Assembly: GCF_018070025.1 (NCBI RefSeq)
Contig: NZ_JAGPYQ010000001.1
Coordinates: 310,001 to 374,000 of the forward strand
Reading direction: 5' to 3'
From: Streptomyces liliiviolaceus
Lineage (GTDB): Bacteria > Actinomycetota > Actinomycetes > Streptomycetales > Streptomycetaceae
DNA: 64,000 bases
Part shown: positions 25,051 through 34,630 of the stretch, in pieces
How the letters are laid out: every line of letters begins with the position of its first letter
Numbering within the stretch: the stretch's first letter is position 1
Notes under the pieces: model-generated
What the model was told of the DNA's origin: nothing
The model's input: the letters and a program-made list of their open reading frames with translations, nothing else
Databases searched by the model: none
Translations under genes and position numbers: made by a program

Positions 25051-26028
25051 ATGAGCCCTGTTCTGGACACCGCGTCCATGCCGCCGCAGGACCGGGAGGA
25101 AGTGGTCCGGCACGCGGTGTGGGAATCCGTGGTGGCGGTCGACATCGACCATCCCGTCCCGGCGGAGGACATCTCCGTCCGCATCGGGCTCGGCACCTTC
25201 GGGCCCCTCAGGGTCCTTTCGGCGCGGGCGACCGCGGTCACCGTCCGCCGGACCGAGCAACTGGCCCGGAAGGACGAGGAACCGCTCGTCTTCCTCGGTC
25301 TGCAGATGACGGGCACCAGCCTGGTGGTGCAGAACGGCCGCGAATGCCTGCTGGGGCCGGGAGACTTCGCCGTGTACGAATCGGTCGCTCCCTACACGCT
25401 CCTCTTCGACGAGGGGGTCGACCACCACTTCTTCCGTCTCCCCCGCGCCGCGCTCGCGCTCCCCGAGCGGCTGTTACGGGACGTCACCGCGGTCACCCTG
25501 GGCCCCGGCAATCCCGTCGCGCGCCTCGCCTCCACCTACTTCTCCAGGCTGGCCGCCGACGACACCCTGCAGCAGGGCGCGCACGCGGACGCCGTCGTGG
25601 AACCGAGCATCGAACTGCTCCGGGCCGTCCTGGCGTCCCAGCACGGTGACGCCCGCCGGGCCAGGGAGCCGCTGGAGGCGACACTGAGCCTGCGGATCAC
25701 CCACTGGATCCGGGCGCACCTGGCCGACCCCGACCTGTCGGCGGCACGGATCGCCGCCGCGCACGGAATCTCCGTACGCCATCTCTACGCCGTGCTGTCC
25801 CGGTCGGGCATCAGCCTCGGAGACTGGATCCGCGCACTCCGCCTGGCCGAATGCAGACGGGAGCTGGCCGGCCCGAGCGGCCGGCTGCGGACCGTCGCGG
25901 CGATCGGCCGACGATGGGGCTTCGTGGACGCGACCCACTTCAGCAAGGTGTTCAAGCGGGCCTACGGGATCTCGCCCCGGGCCTGGCGCGACCAGAACGG
26001 CCCCGGCGGCCCGCGCCTCTCCGGGTGA
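25051..26028 (+). CDS. AraC-family transcriptional regulator
   Basis: 325 residues from ATG 25051; no clear Shine-Dalgarno, so the start may be leaderless or differ. The N-terminal 190 residues resemble the AraC-like ligand-binding (cupin-type) domain, with a GPGDFAVYESVAPYTLLF stretch. The C-terminal 100 residues hold the two helix-turn-helix units of AraC/XylS regulators: LSAARIAAAHGISVRHLYAV, then VAAIGRRWGFVDATHFSKVF and the ending YGISPRAWR. It is monocistronic and ends in a perfect palindromic terminator shared with the convergent small secreted protein. The target and ligand are not known; its neighbours are the first place to look. Confidence 0.88.
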   Translation: MSPVLDTASMPPQDREEVVRHAVWESVVAVDIDHPVPAEDISVRIGLGTFGPLRVLSARATAVTVRRTEQLARKDEEPLVFLGLQMTGTSLVVQNGRECLLGPGDFAVYESVAPYTLLFDEGVDHHFFRLPRAALALPERLLRDVTAVTLGPGNPVARLASTYFSRLAADDTLQQGAHADAVVEPSIELLRAVLASQHGDARRAREPLEATLSLRITHWIRAHLADPDLSAARIAAAHGISVRHLYAVLSRSGISLGDWIRALRLAECRRELAGPSGRLRTVAAIGRRWGFVDATHFSKVFKRAYGISPRAWRDQNGPGGPRLSG

Positions 26029-26029
26029 G

Positions 26030-26061
26030 GGCTGCCGTACGACCGCGGTCGTACGGCAGCC
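26030..26061. terminator. Perfect 32 bp palindromic bidirectional terminator
   Basis: 16 bp arms without any unpaired base: GGCTGCCGTACGACCG followed directly by its complement. It begins 1 nt after the AraC-gene stop and lies 16 bp from the stop of the convergent secreted-protein gene. Confidence 0.85.
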
Positions 26062-26077
26062 GGAGCGGACTACGGCC

Positions 26078-26437
26078 TCAGCACTGGCGCAGGCCGGACG
26101 CCGGGTCCTGACCGGTCTTCAGCGAGACGGCCGGGACGTTGCCCCAGGCGCCGTTGTCGAGCTGGGTCCAGTACCAGATGTCGTTCTGGCCCTGGTGCGG
26201 GTCGCCGTGGCCCCAGCACACGAACCAGTTGAACCCGGTGTTGAGCGTGCCGCGGGTGGCCGAGCGGTAGGAGCGGTCCGCGTAGCCCTTCGCGCCCACG
26301 GTGTTGCCGCAGTACAGACGGCCGTCGGAGCGGACCCCGCACTCGGCGGCGTGGGCGGTGGTGGCGGGCACGAAGAGTGCCAGCAGGGCGGTGGCGATCA
26401 GAGCGCCCAATGTCCTGGTCATGCGCGAGGTATTCAT
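26078..26437 (-). CDS. Small secreted four-cysteine protein
   Basis: 119 residues from ATG 26437. Signal peptide 1-30 ending AHA-AE. The mature domain of about 89 residues has four cysteines (ECGVRSDG, LYCGNTVG, FVCWGHGD and a C-terminal Cys) and many aromatic residues (WYWTQLDNGAWGNV). This looks like a small disulfide-stabilised beta domain. The pattern recalls small secreted proteins of Streptomyces of unknown role. The last residue being Cys suggests it closes a disulfide. No neighbour gives a function beyond the convergent AraC regulator. Confidence 0.75.
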   Translation of the reverse strand: MNTSRMTRTLGALIATALLALFVPATTAHAAECGVRSDGRLYCGNTVGAKGYADRSYRSATRGTLNTGFNWFVCWGHGDPHQGQNDIWYWTQLDNGAWGNVPAVSLKTGQDPASGLRQC

Positions 26438-26511
26438 GATCCGTCCAACGGCCCGGCCGGGGCGAGGTAACGACCGGTCCCGGCCACCGTGGCGGAGCGA
26501 AACCGGCCCCC

Positions 26512-27462
26512 TCACTCCGGGAGCAGATTGCCCCTTCTCGACAGCAGGAACTTCTTGAAGGCCGCCACCGGGGGTGTGTCCGGGTGGCCGTCCAGCCAGG
26601 CGACCCCGATCTCGCGGGCCGCGCGGGGGGCGGTGACCGTCAGTTCCACCACGCCCGGGCGGGGGACGGCCGGCGGCGGCAGGAGGGCCACGCCCAGGCC
26701 CGCCGCCACCAGGCCGCGCAGGGTCTCGGCCTCCTCGCCCTCGAAGGCGATCCGGGGGCGGAAGCCCGCCTGCCGGCAGAGGTCGTCGGTGATGCGGCGC
26801 AGGCCGTAGCCCGGTTCCAGGGTCACGAAAGCCTCGTCGGCGGCCTCGGCGAGACGGATACGGCGGCGCGAGGCCAGGCGGTGGTCGGCCGGGACCACCA
26901 GGCGGAGCTTCTGCTCGTCCAGACGGCGGCCCACCAGGTCGGGGGCGTCCGGGACGGGGGACGTGAGGCAGAGGTCGAGTTCGCCGGAGCGCAGGCGCTC
27001 GATCATCGCCTCGCCGTAGTTCTGGACGAGGCTGAAGCGCACGCGGGGATGGTCGACGCGGAAGGCCCGGATCAGCGCCGGGACCGTCTCGGAGCCCATG
27101 GTGTGCAGAAAGCCGAAGGCGACCTTGCCGGTGGTGGGGTCGGCGTCGGCCCGTACCTCGTCGGCGGCCCGCTCGATCTCGGCGAGCGCCCGTTCGACGG
27201 AACCGAGGAACGTGCGGCCGGCCGGGGTGAGGGAGACCGTGCGGCCGCGGCGGGCGAAGAGGTCCACGCCCAGGTCCTGTTCGAGGCGGACCATCGCCCG
27301 GGACAGCGTCGACTGCGGGACCTGCATCTCCTGCGCGGCCCGCGTCACATGCTCGGTGCGGGCGACCCCGGCGAAGTACGCCAGCCGCGGGGCGAGCACG
27401 GCGACGATGTCTTCTGTGTCACCGGACGGTGACAGGCGACCTTCTGACCTCTGCTGATGCAT
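26512..27462 (-). CDS. LysR-family transcriptional regulator
   Basis: 316 residues from ATG 27462 (MHQQRSEGR); an earlier in-frame start at 27492 would overlap the promoter of the divergent gene. Winged helix near residues 20-80: FAGVARTEHVTRAAQEMQV then STLSRAMVRLEQDLGVDLF. The effector-binding domain follows from about residue 105 (GKVAFGFLHTMGSETVP). It is divergent from an MFS exporter gene 65 bp away, the usual LysR arrangement for a regulator of its neighbour. ATGG-N5-CCAT at 27476-27488 in the gap is a possible operator. Effector unknown. Confidence 0.88.
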   Translation of the reverse strand: MHQQRSEGRLSPSGDTEDIVAVLAPRLAYFAGVARTEHVTRAAQEMQVPQSTLSRAMVRLEQDLGVDLFARRGRTVSLTPAGRTFLGSVERALAEIERAADEVRADADPTTGKVAFGFLHTMGSETVPALIRAFRVDHPRVRFSLVQNYGEAMIERLRSGELDLCLTSPVPDAPDLVGRRLDEQKLRLVVPADHRLASRRRIRLAEAADEAFVTLEPGYGLRRITDDLCRQAGFRPRIAFEGEEAETLRGLVAAGLGVALLPPPAVPRPGVVELTVTAPRAAREIGVAWLDGHPDTPPVAAFKKFLLSRRGNLLPE

Positions 27463-27475
27463 CACGGGAACGATT

Positions 27476-27488
27476 ATGGCGATTCCAT
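27476..27488. promoter_or_regulatory. Possible LysR operator
   Basis: A short dyad ATGG-cgatt-CCAT contains the T-N11-A spacing typical for LysR proteins and lies in the 65 bp between the divergent LysR and MFS genes. Confidence 0.3.
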
Positions 27489-27527
27489 GCATTGGACGGA
27501 TGACGAGGAGGACTTTAGGTTCGAAAC

Positions 27528-28835
27528 ATGCCTTCCGCCAGTACCGGGGCGTCCACCAGCGTGGTCGCCCCCTCCGCCGCCACTCCCTCCGAAGCCGTCG
27601 TCCCCACCGACGTGGTCCCCGTCGACACCCGGCTGACCCCGGGCGGGCCCGGCTACCGCCGGATGAGCTTCGCCCTGTTCCTCGCCGGTGTCGCGACCTT
27701 CGCGCTCCTCTACTCCACCCAGGCCCTCCTCCCCCTGATCTCGCACGACTTCGGGGTCACGGCGAGCACCGCGAGCTGGACGGTGTCGGCGGCGACCGGC
27801 GCACTGGCCCTGTTCGTCCTGCCGCTGAGCGCGCTCTCCGAGCGATTCGGACGGCGTACGTTGATGACGGCGTCCCTCGCGGTCGCGGTGACCGTCGGTC
27901 TGCTCGTGCCCTTCGCCCCCTCGGTCGGCTGGCTGGTCGCGCTGCGGGCCGTCCAGGGCGCGGCGCTGGCCGGACTGCCGGCCTCGGCGACGGCGTACCT
28001 GGCGGAGGAGGTACGGCCGAAGGCACTGATCACCGCCATCGGCCTGTTCGTCGCGGGCAACAGCGTCGGCGGGATGAGCGGCCGGGTCATCACCGGCTGG
28101 GTCGCGCAGGAGTGGGGCTGGCGGGTCGCCGTCGGGACGATCGGCGTGATCGCGGTGGGCTGCGCGGTCGCCTTCCGGCTGCTGCTCCCGGCGCCCCGGC
28201 ACTTCAAGGCGGCGTCGCTGCGCCCCACGGCGCTGGTCCGCACGGTCCGGGATCACCTCGCGAACCCGCTGCTGCGCAGGCTGTACGCGATCGGCGCGCT
28301 GTTCATGACGGTGTTCGGCGCCGTCTACACGGTGATCGGCTACCGCCTCACCGACGCCCCGTTCTCCCTCCCGCAGGGCCTCATCGGCTCGATCTTCCTG
28401 GTCTACCTGGTCGGTACGGTCTCGGCGTCGACCGCCGGAAAGCTGGTGGGCCGTCTCGGTCGGCGCGGCGCGCTGTATCTCGCGGGCGCCACGACGACCG
28501 CGGGTCTGCTGGTGTCGCTGGCCGACTCGCTGCCGTTCGTGCTGCTCGGTCTTGTGCTGATCACAGCCGGGTTCTTCGCCGGGCACGCGGTGGCGTCCTC
28601 CTCCGTCAGCCACACGGCGAAGCAGGGCCGCGCCCAGGCCTCGGCGCTGTACCAGTCCGCCTACTACCTGGGCTCCAGCGCGGGCGGCACGCTCGGCGCG
28701 GTCGCCTACCACTCCGGCGGCTGGGCCGGGACGGTCGCGCTCGGCCTGCTGGCGGTGGTCGGGGTCGTGGGGATCACGGTGATCGGCTCGCACGCGGCCC
28801 GGACGCAGCGGCGGCTGGTGGCGGTGCAGCACTGA
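27528..28835 (+). CDS. MFS transporter
   Basis: 435 residues with twelve predicted helices. Motif A appears as PLSALSERFGRRTLMTASL in loop 2-3. The family is the drug:H+ antiporter-like YnfM/arabinose-efflux group. The 45 residues before the first helix are Ser/Ala/Val-rich. Start ATG 27528; GAGGAGG lies about 15 nt upstream, rather far. The divergent LysR regulator probably controls it. A strong terminator follows at 28875. The exported compound cannot be read from sequence. Confidence 0.88.
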   Translation: MPSASTGASTSVVAPSAATPSEAVVPTDVVPVDTRLTPGGPGYRRMSFALFLAGVATFALLYSTQALLPLISHDFGVTASTASWTVSAATGALALFVLPLSALSERFGRRTLMTASLAVAVTVGLLVPFAPSVGWLVALRAVQGAALAGLPASATAYLAEEVRPKALITAIGLFVAGNSVGGMSGRVITGWVAQEWGWRVAVGTIGVIAVGCAVAFRLLLPAPRHFKAASLRPTALVRTVRDHLANPLLRRLYAIGALFMTVFGAVYTVIGYRLTDAPFSLPQGLIGSIFLVYLVGTVSASTAGKLVGRLGRRGALYLAGATTTAGLLVSLADSLPFVLLGLVLITAGFFAGHAVASSSVSHTAKQGRAQASALYQSAYYLGSSAGGTLGAVAYHSGGWAGTVALGLLAVVGVVGITVIGSHAARTQRRLVAVQH

Positions 28836-28874
28836 CACACCCGGGGCTCCCCGGGGGCAACCGGCGTACATGGG

Positions 28875-28911
28875 GGTGCAGGTCAGGACAGTAACTGTCC
28901 TGACCTGCACC
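28875..28911 (+). terminator. Terminator of the MFS gene
   Basis: 18 bp perfect arms (GGTGCAGGTCAGGACAGT and complement) around a single base, followed by TTTT. Strong intrinsic terminator. Confidence 0.85.
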
Positions 28912-29021
28912 TTTTCCGTCTCGGGGGGCCATTGTCAGTGGGCTGCGGTAGCTTCCGGGGTGTCGGTGCCGCAATGGGGCGGCGTCTGTGCGACGGACAG
29001 AGCCACAGGGGTGGGTTGGCC

Positions 29022-30044
29022 ATGAGCGACGGTACGGCGACGGTGGAAGACCTCGATGTCCGGCTGGAGAAGCACCGGGTCGAGCTGACGGGGTACTGCT
29101 ACCGCATGCTCGGCTCGTCCTTCGAGGCCGAGGACGCGGTGCAGGACACGCTGGTGCGCGCCTGGCGCAGCTACGACAAGTTCGAGGGCCGCTCCTCGAT
29201 GCGTTCGTGGCTGTACCGGATCGCGACGAACGTCTGCCTGGACATGCTGACCGCCGGCAACAAACGGGCCCGGCCGATGGATCTGACGGACTCGACGCCC
29301 CTCGCGCAGGCCGCCCTGACGCCGCGCGCGGACAACACCTGGCTGGAGCCGATGCCGGACGCGCGCGTGCTGCCGACGGTCGCCGACCCGGCCGAGGCCG
29401 CCGTCGCCAAGGAGTCGGTGCGTCTCGCCTTCATGGCCGCCCTGCAGCAGCTGCCGCCCAAGCAGCGGGCCGTGCTCATCCTGCGTGAGGTGCTGGCGTG
29501 GAAGGCGAGCGAGGTGGCCGAGTTGCTCGGCACGACGGTCGCCTCCGTGAACAGCGCGCTGCAGCGGGCGCGTGCGACGCTCTCGGAGAGCGGCGACGGG
29601 AGCGCGGCGGCGCGGGCCGTCACCTCCGATCCGCTCGACGAGGAGCAGCAGAAGCTGCTCGATCGCTATGTGGCCGCCTTCGAGGGGTACGACATGGCGG
29701 CGCTGACGGCCCTCCTGCACGAGGACGCCGTGATGACGATGCCGCCGTTCGACCTGTGGCTGACCGGGCCCGCGGACATCACGGGCTTCATGACGACGCT
29801 CGGTGCGGCCTGCGCGGACTCCCATCTGGTGCCGGTCGCGGTGAACGGACTGCCGGGCTTCGCCCAGTACAAGCCGGATCCCGAGACGGGTGGCCGTACG
29901 GCGTGGGCCGTGCAGGTCCTGGAGATCTCAGAGGGGCGGATCACGGGGTTCCACTGCTTCCTCGACACGCAGCGGTGGTTCCCGCTGTTCGGGCTGCCGC
30001 TCCAGCTCGAAGGGCAGGGCGACGAGGGCGAGCAGCGCGCGTAG
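29022..30044 (+). CDS. ECF sigma factor with C-terminal SnoaL-like domain (SigG type)
   Basis: 340 residues. Region 2 at about 15-85 (LTGYCYRMLGSSFEAEDAVQ, SMRSWLYRIATNVCLDML) and region 4 at about 140-195 (LPPKQRAVLILREVLAWKAS, VASVNSALQRARATL). From about residue 210 a SnoaL/NTF2-like domain follows (LDRYVAAFEGYDMAALTALL, then EDAVMTMPPFDLWLTG). This layout is that of SigG/ECF sigma factors in which the C-terminal domain, not an anti-sigma protein, controls activity. The start at 29022 has no strong ribosome site. The last 117 bp are overlapped, antisense, by the STAS gene. No anti-sigma gene is adjacent. Confidence 0.88.
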   Translation: MSDGTATVEDLDVRLEKHRVELTGYCYRMLGSSFEAEDAVQDTLVRAWRSYDKFEGRSSMRSWLYRIATNVCLDMLTAGNKRARPMDLTDSTPLAQAALTPRADNTWLEPMPDARVLPTVADPAEAAVAKESVRLAFMAALQQLPPKQRAVLILREVLAWKASEVAELLGTTVASVNSALQRARATLSESGDGSAAARAVTSDPLDEEQQKLLDRYVAAFEGYDMAALTALLHEDAVMTMPPFDLWLTGPADITGFMTTLGAACADSHLVPVAVNGLPGFAQYKPDPETGGRTAWAVQVLEISEGRITGFHCFLDTQRWFPLFGLPLQLEGQGDEGEQRA

Positions 30045-30314
30045 GGCGGGGTCCGGGGAGCGGAGTCTGAGGCGGCCTCCGGCGCGGCGGGCCGCGAGCT
30101 GCATCCTGGCCAGGGCGTCGACGGTCGTCAGGCCCGGTGGGCCCAGGTCCGCGACGTCGCAGACGACGACGTGGGCCGTGGTGTCCTGCAGCCGTGCGCG
30201 CACGGCTTCGCAGAGCCTCGGCACGTCGTCCTTGGTGACGGGGCCGGGCAGTACGAGTACGGGGGGTGTCGTGGCGTCCACGTGCGGTAGACCGGGGCGG
30301 GGCGCGGAACTCAT
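29928..30314 (-). CDS. STAS-domain protein (anti-anti-sigma-like)
   Basis: 128 residues from ATG 30314. Visible STAS features: a first strand PPVLVLPGPVTKDDVPRLCE, then AHVVVCDVADLGPPGLTTVD, the strand-turn-helix where anti-sigma-factor antagonists carry the phosphorylated Ser/Thr (GLTTVD here), and RRAGGRLRLRSPDPALRALL. The last third (Glu/Arg/Pro-rich) lies antisense to the end of the ECF sigma gene and may be weakly constrained. STAS proteins of this type bind kinase-type anti-sigma factors; a partner is not encoded here. Convergent with the sigma gene. Confidence 0.72.
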   Translation of the reverse strand: MSSAPRPGLPHVDATTPPVLVLPGPVTKDDVPRLCEAVRARLQDTTAHVVVCDVADLGPPGLTTVDALARMQLAARRAGGRLRLRSPDPALRALLALVALPFELERQPEQREPPLRVEEAVEPRDPPL

Positions 30315-30386
30315 CGCTTGAGCGTTGCGACCTGCGGTCGGCTGGGCGATCCGTCGGGTGCGGGTCGGTGGGGGCTGGCCGCGCCG

Positions 30387-30429
30387 TTCCCCGCGCCCCT
30401 TGAAGGCGGGCCCCAAGGGGCGCGGGGAA
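30387..30429. repeat. Inverted pair of the intergenic repeat
   Basis: TTCCCCGCGCCCC at 30387-30399 and its complement at 30417-30429 face each other across an 18 bp loop, so the pair can fold into a strong hairpin. It lies between the STAS gene and the AEC transporter gene (30315-30557), which otherwise holds no gene. Confidence 0.85.
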
Positions 30430-30557
30430 CTGCGCGAGCGGGGGCGAGGGGGCGGAGCCCCCATGCGGTGACGGGGAGCCCCACAGCCGGTGGGGGCTCC
30501 CCCCGGCCCTAGGGTTGGGTGTATGACCCATGAATCACCGGGCCCGCGGGAGGCGTC

Positions 30558-31478
30558 GTGCAGGGGGTGCTGAACGGGTTCGCCGTCATCGCCGTCGTCA
30601 TCGCGGTCGGCTATCTGATCGGGCGTCGGGGGTATCTCGGCGACAACGGACGGGAGGTGCTGACCAAGCTCGCCTTCCACGTCGCCACGCCCGCGCTGCT
30701 CTTCACGACCCTCGCGCGGGCCGACCTGTCGGTGATCCTGTCGAACCGGCTGCTGGTGACGGCGATCAGCACGTTCGCCGTGGCCGGGATCTTCGTCGCG
30801 GTCGGTGCCGTACGCCGCTGGGGCGTGGGCCGTACGACGATCGGCGCGCTCTGCTCCAGCTACGTCAACGCGGGCAATCTCGGTATCCCGATCGCCGTGT
30901 ACGTCCTCGGGGACGCCTCACTCGTCGCGCCGGTCCTGCTGTTCCAGCAGATCGTGATGACACCGGTCGCGCTGACGGTCCTCGACCTGTCGGGCGCGGG
31001 CGAGAAGCAGCCCCTCTGGCGTCAGGTCACCGCTCCCCTGCGCAACCCCGTCGGGATCGGCTCACTGGCCGGGGTGGCCGTCTCGGCGACGGGGCTGACC
31101 GTCCCGGGGCCCGTCATGGACCCGCTGACCCTGATCGGCAACATGTCCGTACCGGCCGTGCTGCTCGCCTTCGGCATCTCCCTGTGCGGCAGCACGATGC
31201 CGGGCCGCGGGCCGGACCGGGCACCCGTACTGCTCTCCGTCGCCCTGAAGTCCGTGGGCCAGCCCCTGGCGGCCTGGGCACTGGCGGCGGGTGTCTTCGG
31301 CCTGCGGGGCGAGCACCTGCTGGACGTGGTCGTCACCTCGGCCCTGCCGGCCGCCCAGAACCTCTTCACCTACGCCTCGCGCTACCGCGTCGGCGAGGTC
31401 CTGGCCCGCGAGTCGATCCTGCTGTCGACGATGCTGGCGGTACCGGTGCTGGTGGTGATCGCGGCGCTGCTGGGATGA
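30558..31478 (+). CDS. AEC-family membrane transporter
   Basis: 306 residues from GTG 30558, ten predicted helices in two bundles. The auxin-efflux-carrier family motifs are seen in LTKLAFHVATPALLFTTLA (first half) and SYVNAGNLGIPIAVYVLG (around helix 4, with the family's Asn-Gly). Members export or import small organic anions such as malate. Start context GGGAGGCGTC upstream is a good ribosome site. Monocistronic, convergent with deoA, and ending in a long hairpin. Confidence 0.88.
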   Translation: MQGVLNGFAVIAVVIAVGYLIGRRGYLGDNGREVLTKLAFHVATPALLFTTLARADLSVILSNRLLVTAISTFAVAGIFVAVGAVRRWGVGRTTIGALCSSYVNAGNLGIPIAVYVLGDASLVAPVLLFQQIVMTPVALTVLDLSGAGEKQPLWRQVTAPLRNPVGIGSLAGVAVSATGLTVPGPVMDPLTLIGNMSVPAVLLAFGISLCGSTMPGRGPDRAPVLLSVALKSVGQPLAAWALAAGVFGLRGEHLLDVVVTSALPAAQNLFTYASRYRVGEVLARESILLSTMLAVPVLVVIAALLG

Positions 31479-31493
31479 CGCCCTCGACAGCGC

Positions 31494-31545
31494 CGGATCG
31501 CGGAACGGGACCGGTGGTCGTCCACCGGTCCCGTTCCGCGATCCG
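31494..31545. terminator. Long bidirectional terminator
   Basis: 24 bp perfect arms with a TCGT loop, from CGGATCGCGGAACGG at 31494 to its complement ending 31545. It separates the AEC gene (plus) from deoA (minus, ending 31557). Confidence 0.85.
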
Positions 31546-31556
31546 CTTCAATCGCC

Positions 31557-32849
<1,293 letters not shown>

Positions 32850-32861
32850 GGCTTCCCTTCG

Positions 32862-32906
32862 GTAGTGCAAGTAGTGCAAGTAGTGCAAGTGGTGCAAGTA
32901 ATGCGG
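32862..32906. repeat. 9 bp tandem repeat upstream of deoA
   Basis: Three perfect copies of GTAGTGCAA at 32862, 32871 and 32880, a fourth with one change (GTGGTGCAA) at 32889, and a decayed fifth. It lies 13 bp upstream of the deoA start, in the untranslated leader or in a short in-frame extension. Confidence 0.92.
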
Positions 32907-32921
32907 TGGTGCGAGCAGTGC

Positions 32922-32951
32922 GGCGGCCCCCGGAGCTCTCCGGGAGCCGCC
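32922..32951. terminator. Hairpin between cdd and deoA
   Basis: GGCGGC/GCCGCC outer and CCCGGAG/CTCCGGG inner pairing directly after the cdd stop. No U tract; perhaps a partial terminator or a stability element within the operon. Confidence 0.45.
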
Positions 32952-32957
32952 CGTGGA

Positions 32958-33371
32958 TCACCTGGTGAGGTGGTCCGGGCCGAAGGCCTGCGGGAGCATC
33001 TCGGAGAGCGGGAGGAGGCCGGCCGGGGTCTCCAGAATGAGATCGGGGCCGCCGAACTCGTACAGGAGCTGGCGGCAGCGGCCGCACGGGACGAGGATCT
33101 CGCCGTGGCCGTCCACGCACGTGAAGTGCGTGAGCCGGCCTCCCCCGGTGTTCTGGAGCTGCGAGACCAGCCCGCACTCGGCGCACAGGCCGAGTCCGTA
33201 CGAGGCGTTCTCCACGTTGCAGCCGGAGATCACCCGGCCGTCGTCGACCAGGGCCGCGACCCCGACCGGGTAGCCCGAGTAGGGGGCGTACGCGCGGGAC
33301 ATCGCCTCGCGCGCCACCTCCCGCAGGGCCTTCCAGTCGACCTCGGCCGGCCCGGTCCCGGCCGCCGTCAC
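32958..33371 (-). CDS. cdd: Cytidine deaminase
   Basis: 137 residues from GTG 33371, which overlaps the permease stop (GTGA). The zinc-binding motifs are LCAECGLVSQL (Cys-Ala-Glu, with the catalytic Glu) and PCGRCRQLL with the two remaining cysteines, and the substrate motif is CNVENASYG. Deaminates cytidine and deoxycytidine to uridine and deoxyuridine, which the adjacent thymidine phosphorylase can use. Homotetrameric class of usual length (about 130 residues). Translational coupling to the nucleoside transporter genes supports a role on imported nucleosides. Confidence 0.93.
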   Translation of the reverse strand: MTAAGTGPAEVDWKALREVAREAMSRAYAPYSGYPVGVAALVDDGRVISGCNVENASYGLGLCAECGLVSQLQNTGGGRLTHFTCVDGHGEILVPCGRCRQLLYEFGGPDLILETPAGLLPLSEMLPQAFGPDHLTR

Positions 33372-34630
33372 TTGCCCTGCCCTCGCCGGTACGGCATGCC
33401 GTCCGCCTTCGGCATCCGCAGGCGCTGCGCGGAGAGCGCGAGGACCAGCAGCGTGACGACGTACGGGGTCGCGGTGACGACCTGGTTCGGGACCTCGTTG
33501 GTGGTGGCGTACCAGAGGAAGACCAGGACTCCGAGGACACCGGTGATCGCCGCGTGGACGTACCGCTTCTTCCAGACGAAGTACGCCGCGCCGATGATCA
33601 GGAGCAGCGCCAGCAGGAGGAGCAGCGCGTGGACGTTGGTGCCGCCGCCGCGGAGCTTGAGGCTGTCGGTGTAGCCGAACAGGCCCGCGCCCAGGGCGAG
33701 TCCGCCCGGCATCCAGTTGCCGAAGATCATCGCGGCGAGACCGATGTAGCCGCGCCCGCCGGTCTGGCCCTCCAGGTAGATGTTGGAGGCGACCAGGGAG
33801 AGGAACGCGCCGCCGAGTCCGGCGAAGCCGCCGGAGATGACCACGGCCAGGTACTTGTACTTGTAGACGTTGACGCCGAGCGACTCCGCGGCCACCGGGT
33901 TCTCGCCGCAGGAGCGCAGCCGCAGCCCGAAGGAGGTGCGCCACAGCACCCACCAGGTGACCGGGACGAGCAGGACGGCGATCACGGTGAGCGGCGACAG
34001 GTCGGTGAAGAGGCCGCCGACCAGACCGGCGAGGTCGGAGACCAGGAACCAGTGCTTGCCGTTCAGCGTCTGGAGCCAGTCCGAGAGCCCCGGGATGTCG
34101 AAGGTGCCGAGCGAGTCGACGGGCGGCGACTGCTTCGACGTACCGCCCTCCTCGCCCTCGAAGGCGAAGGTCGACAGATAGCGGGTGGCGCCGAGGGCCA
34201 GGATGTTGATGGCCACACCGGAGACGATGTGGTTGACGTTGAAGGTCACGGTGACGATCGCGTGCAGCAGACCGCCGAGCGCGCCGCCGATGATGCCGAA
34301 GGCGACACCGGTCCACGGGCCCCACTGGAAGCCGGCCCAGGCGCCGAACCAGGTGCCGAGGATCATCATGCCTTCGAGGCCGATGTTGACGACGCCCGCG
34401 CGCTCGGCCCACAGTCCGCCGAGTCCCGCGAGGCCGATCGGTACGGCCAGGCGCAGGGCGGTGGACATCTGGCCGGTGGAGGTGATGCCGTTCGCGTCGG
34501 TGATGAGGCGGACGACGGAGACGAGGACCAGCAGGCCCGCGATGAGCAGGAGCAGGACCGGGAGCGAGATACGGCGGCGGCCCCGGGCGGGCTTCGGCGC
34601 CTGCGGCTTGGCGACGGTCGAGGTGCTCAT
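33368..34630 (-). CDS. Nucleoside ABC transporter permease 2
   Basis: 420 residues, about nine to ten membrane helices. Branched-chain-amino-acid/ribose-type permease family (BPD_transp_2), the NupQ/YufQ-like subunit. Motifs GGLWAERAGVVNIGLEGMMI at the start of the core and RSCGENPVAAESLGVNVYKY (the docking helix region) are typical. It pairs with the preceding permease, whose stop it overlaps by 4 bp. An extra cytoplasmic or periplasmic stretch around residues 150-200 is longer than in Bacillus homologues. Confidence 0.9.
   Translation of the reverse strand: MSTSTVAKPQAPKPARGRRRISLPVLLLLIAGLLVLVSVVRLITDANGITSTGQMSTALRLAVPIGLAGLGGLWAERAGVVNIGLEGMMILGTWFGAWAGFQWGPWTGVAFGIIGGALGGLLHAIVTVTFNVNHIVSGVAINILALGATRYLSTFAFEGEEGGTSKQSPPVDSLGTFDIPGLSDWLQTLNGKHWFLVSDLAGLVGGLFTDLSPLTVIAVLLVPVTWWVLWRTSFGLRLRSCGENPVAAESLGVNVYKYKYLAVVISGGFAGLGGAFLSLVASNIYLEGQTGGRGYIGLAAMIFGNWMPGGLALGAGLFGYTDSLKLRGGGTNVHALLLLLALLLIIGAAYFVWKKRYVHAAITGVLGVLVFLWYATTNEVPNQVVTATPYVVTLLVLALSAQRLRMPKADGMPYRRGQGK

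Noticed and set aside
25980..26100. tRNA-like folding around the 32 bp palindrome
   Set aside because: No cloverleaf arms, no T-loop sequence and no CCA end; it is a simple perfect hairpin.
31494..31545. 24 bp inverted repeat considered as an insertion-sequence end or attachment site
   Set aside because: No transposase or integrase nearby and the position between two convergent stops fits a terminator.
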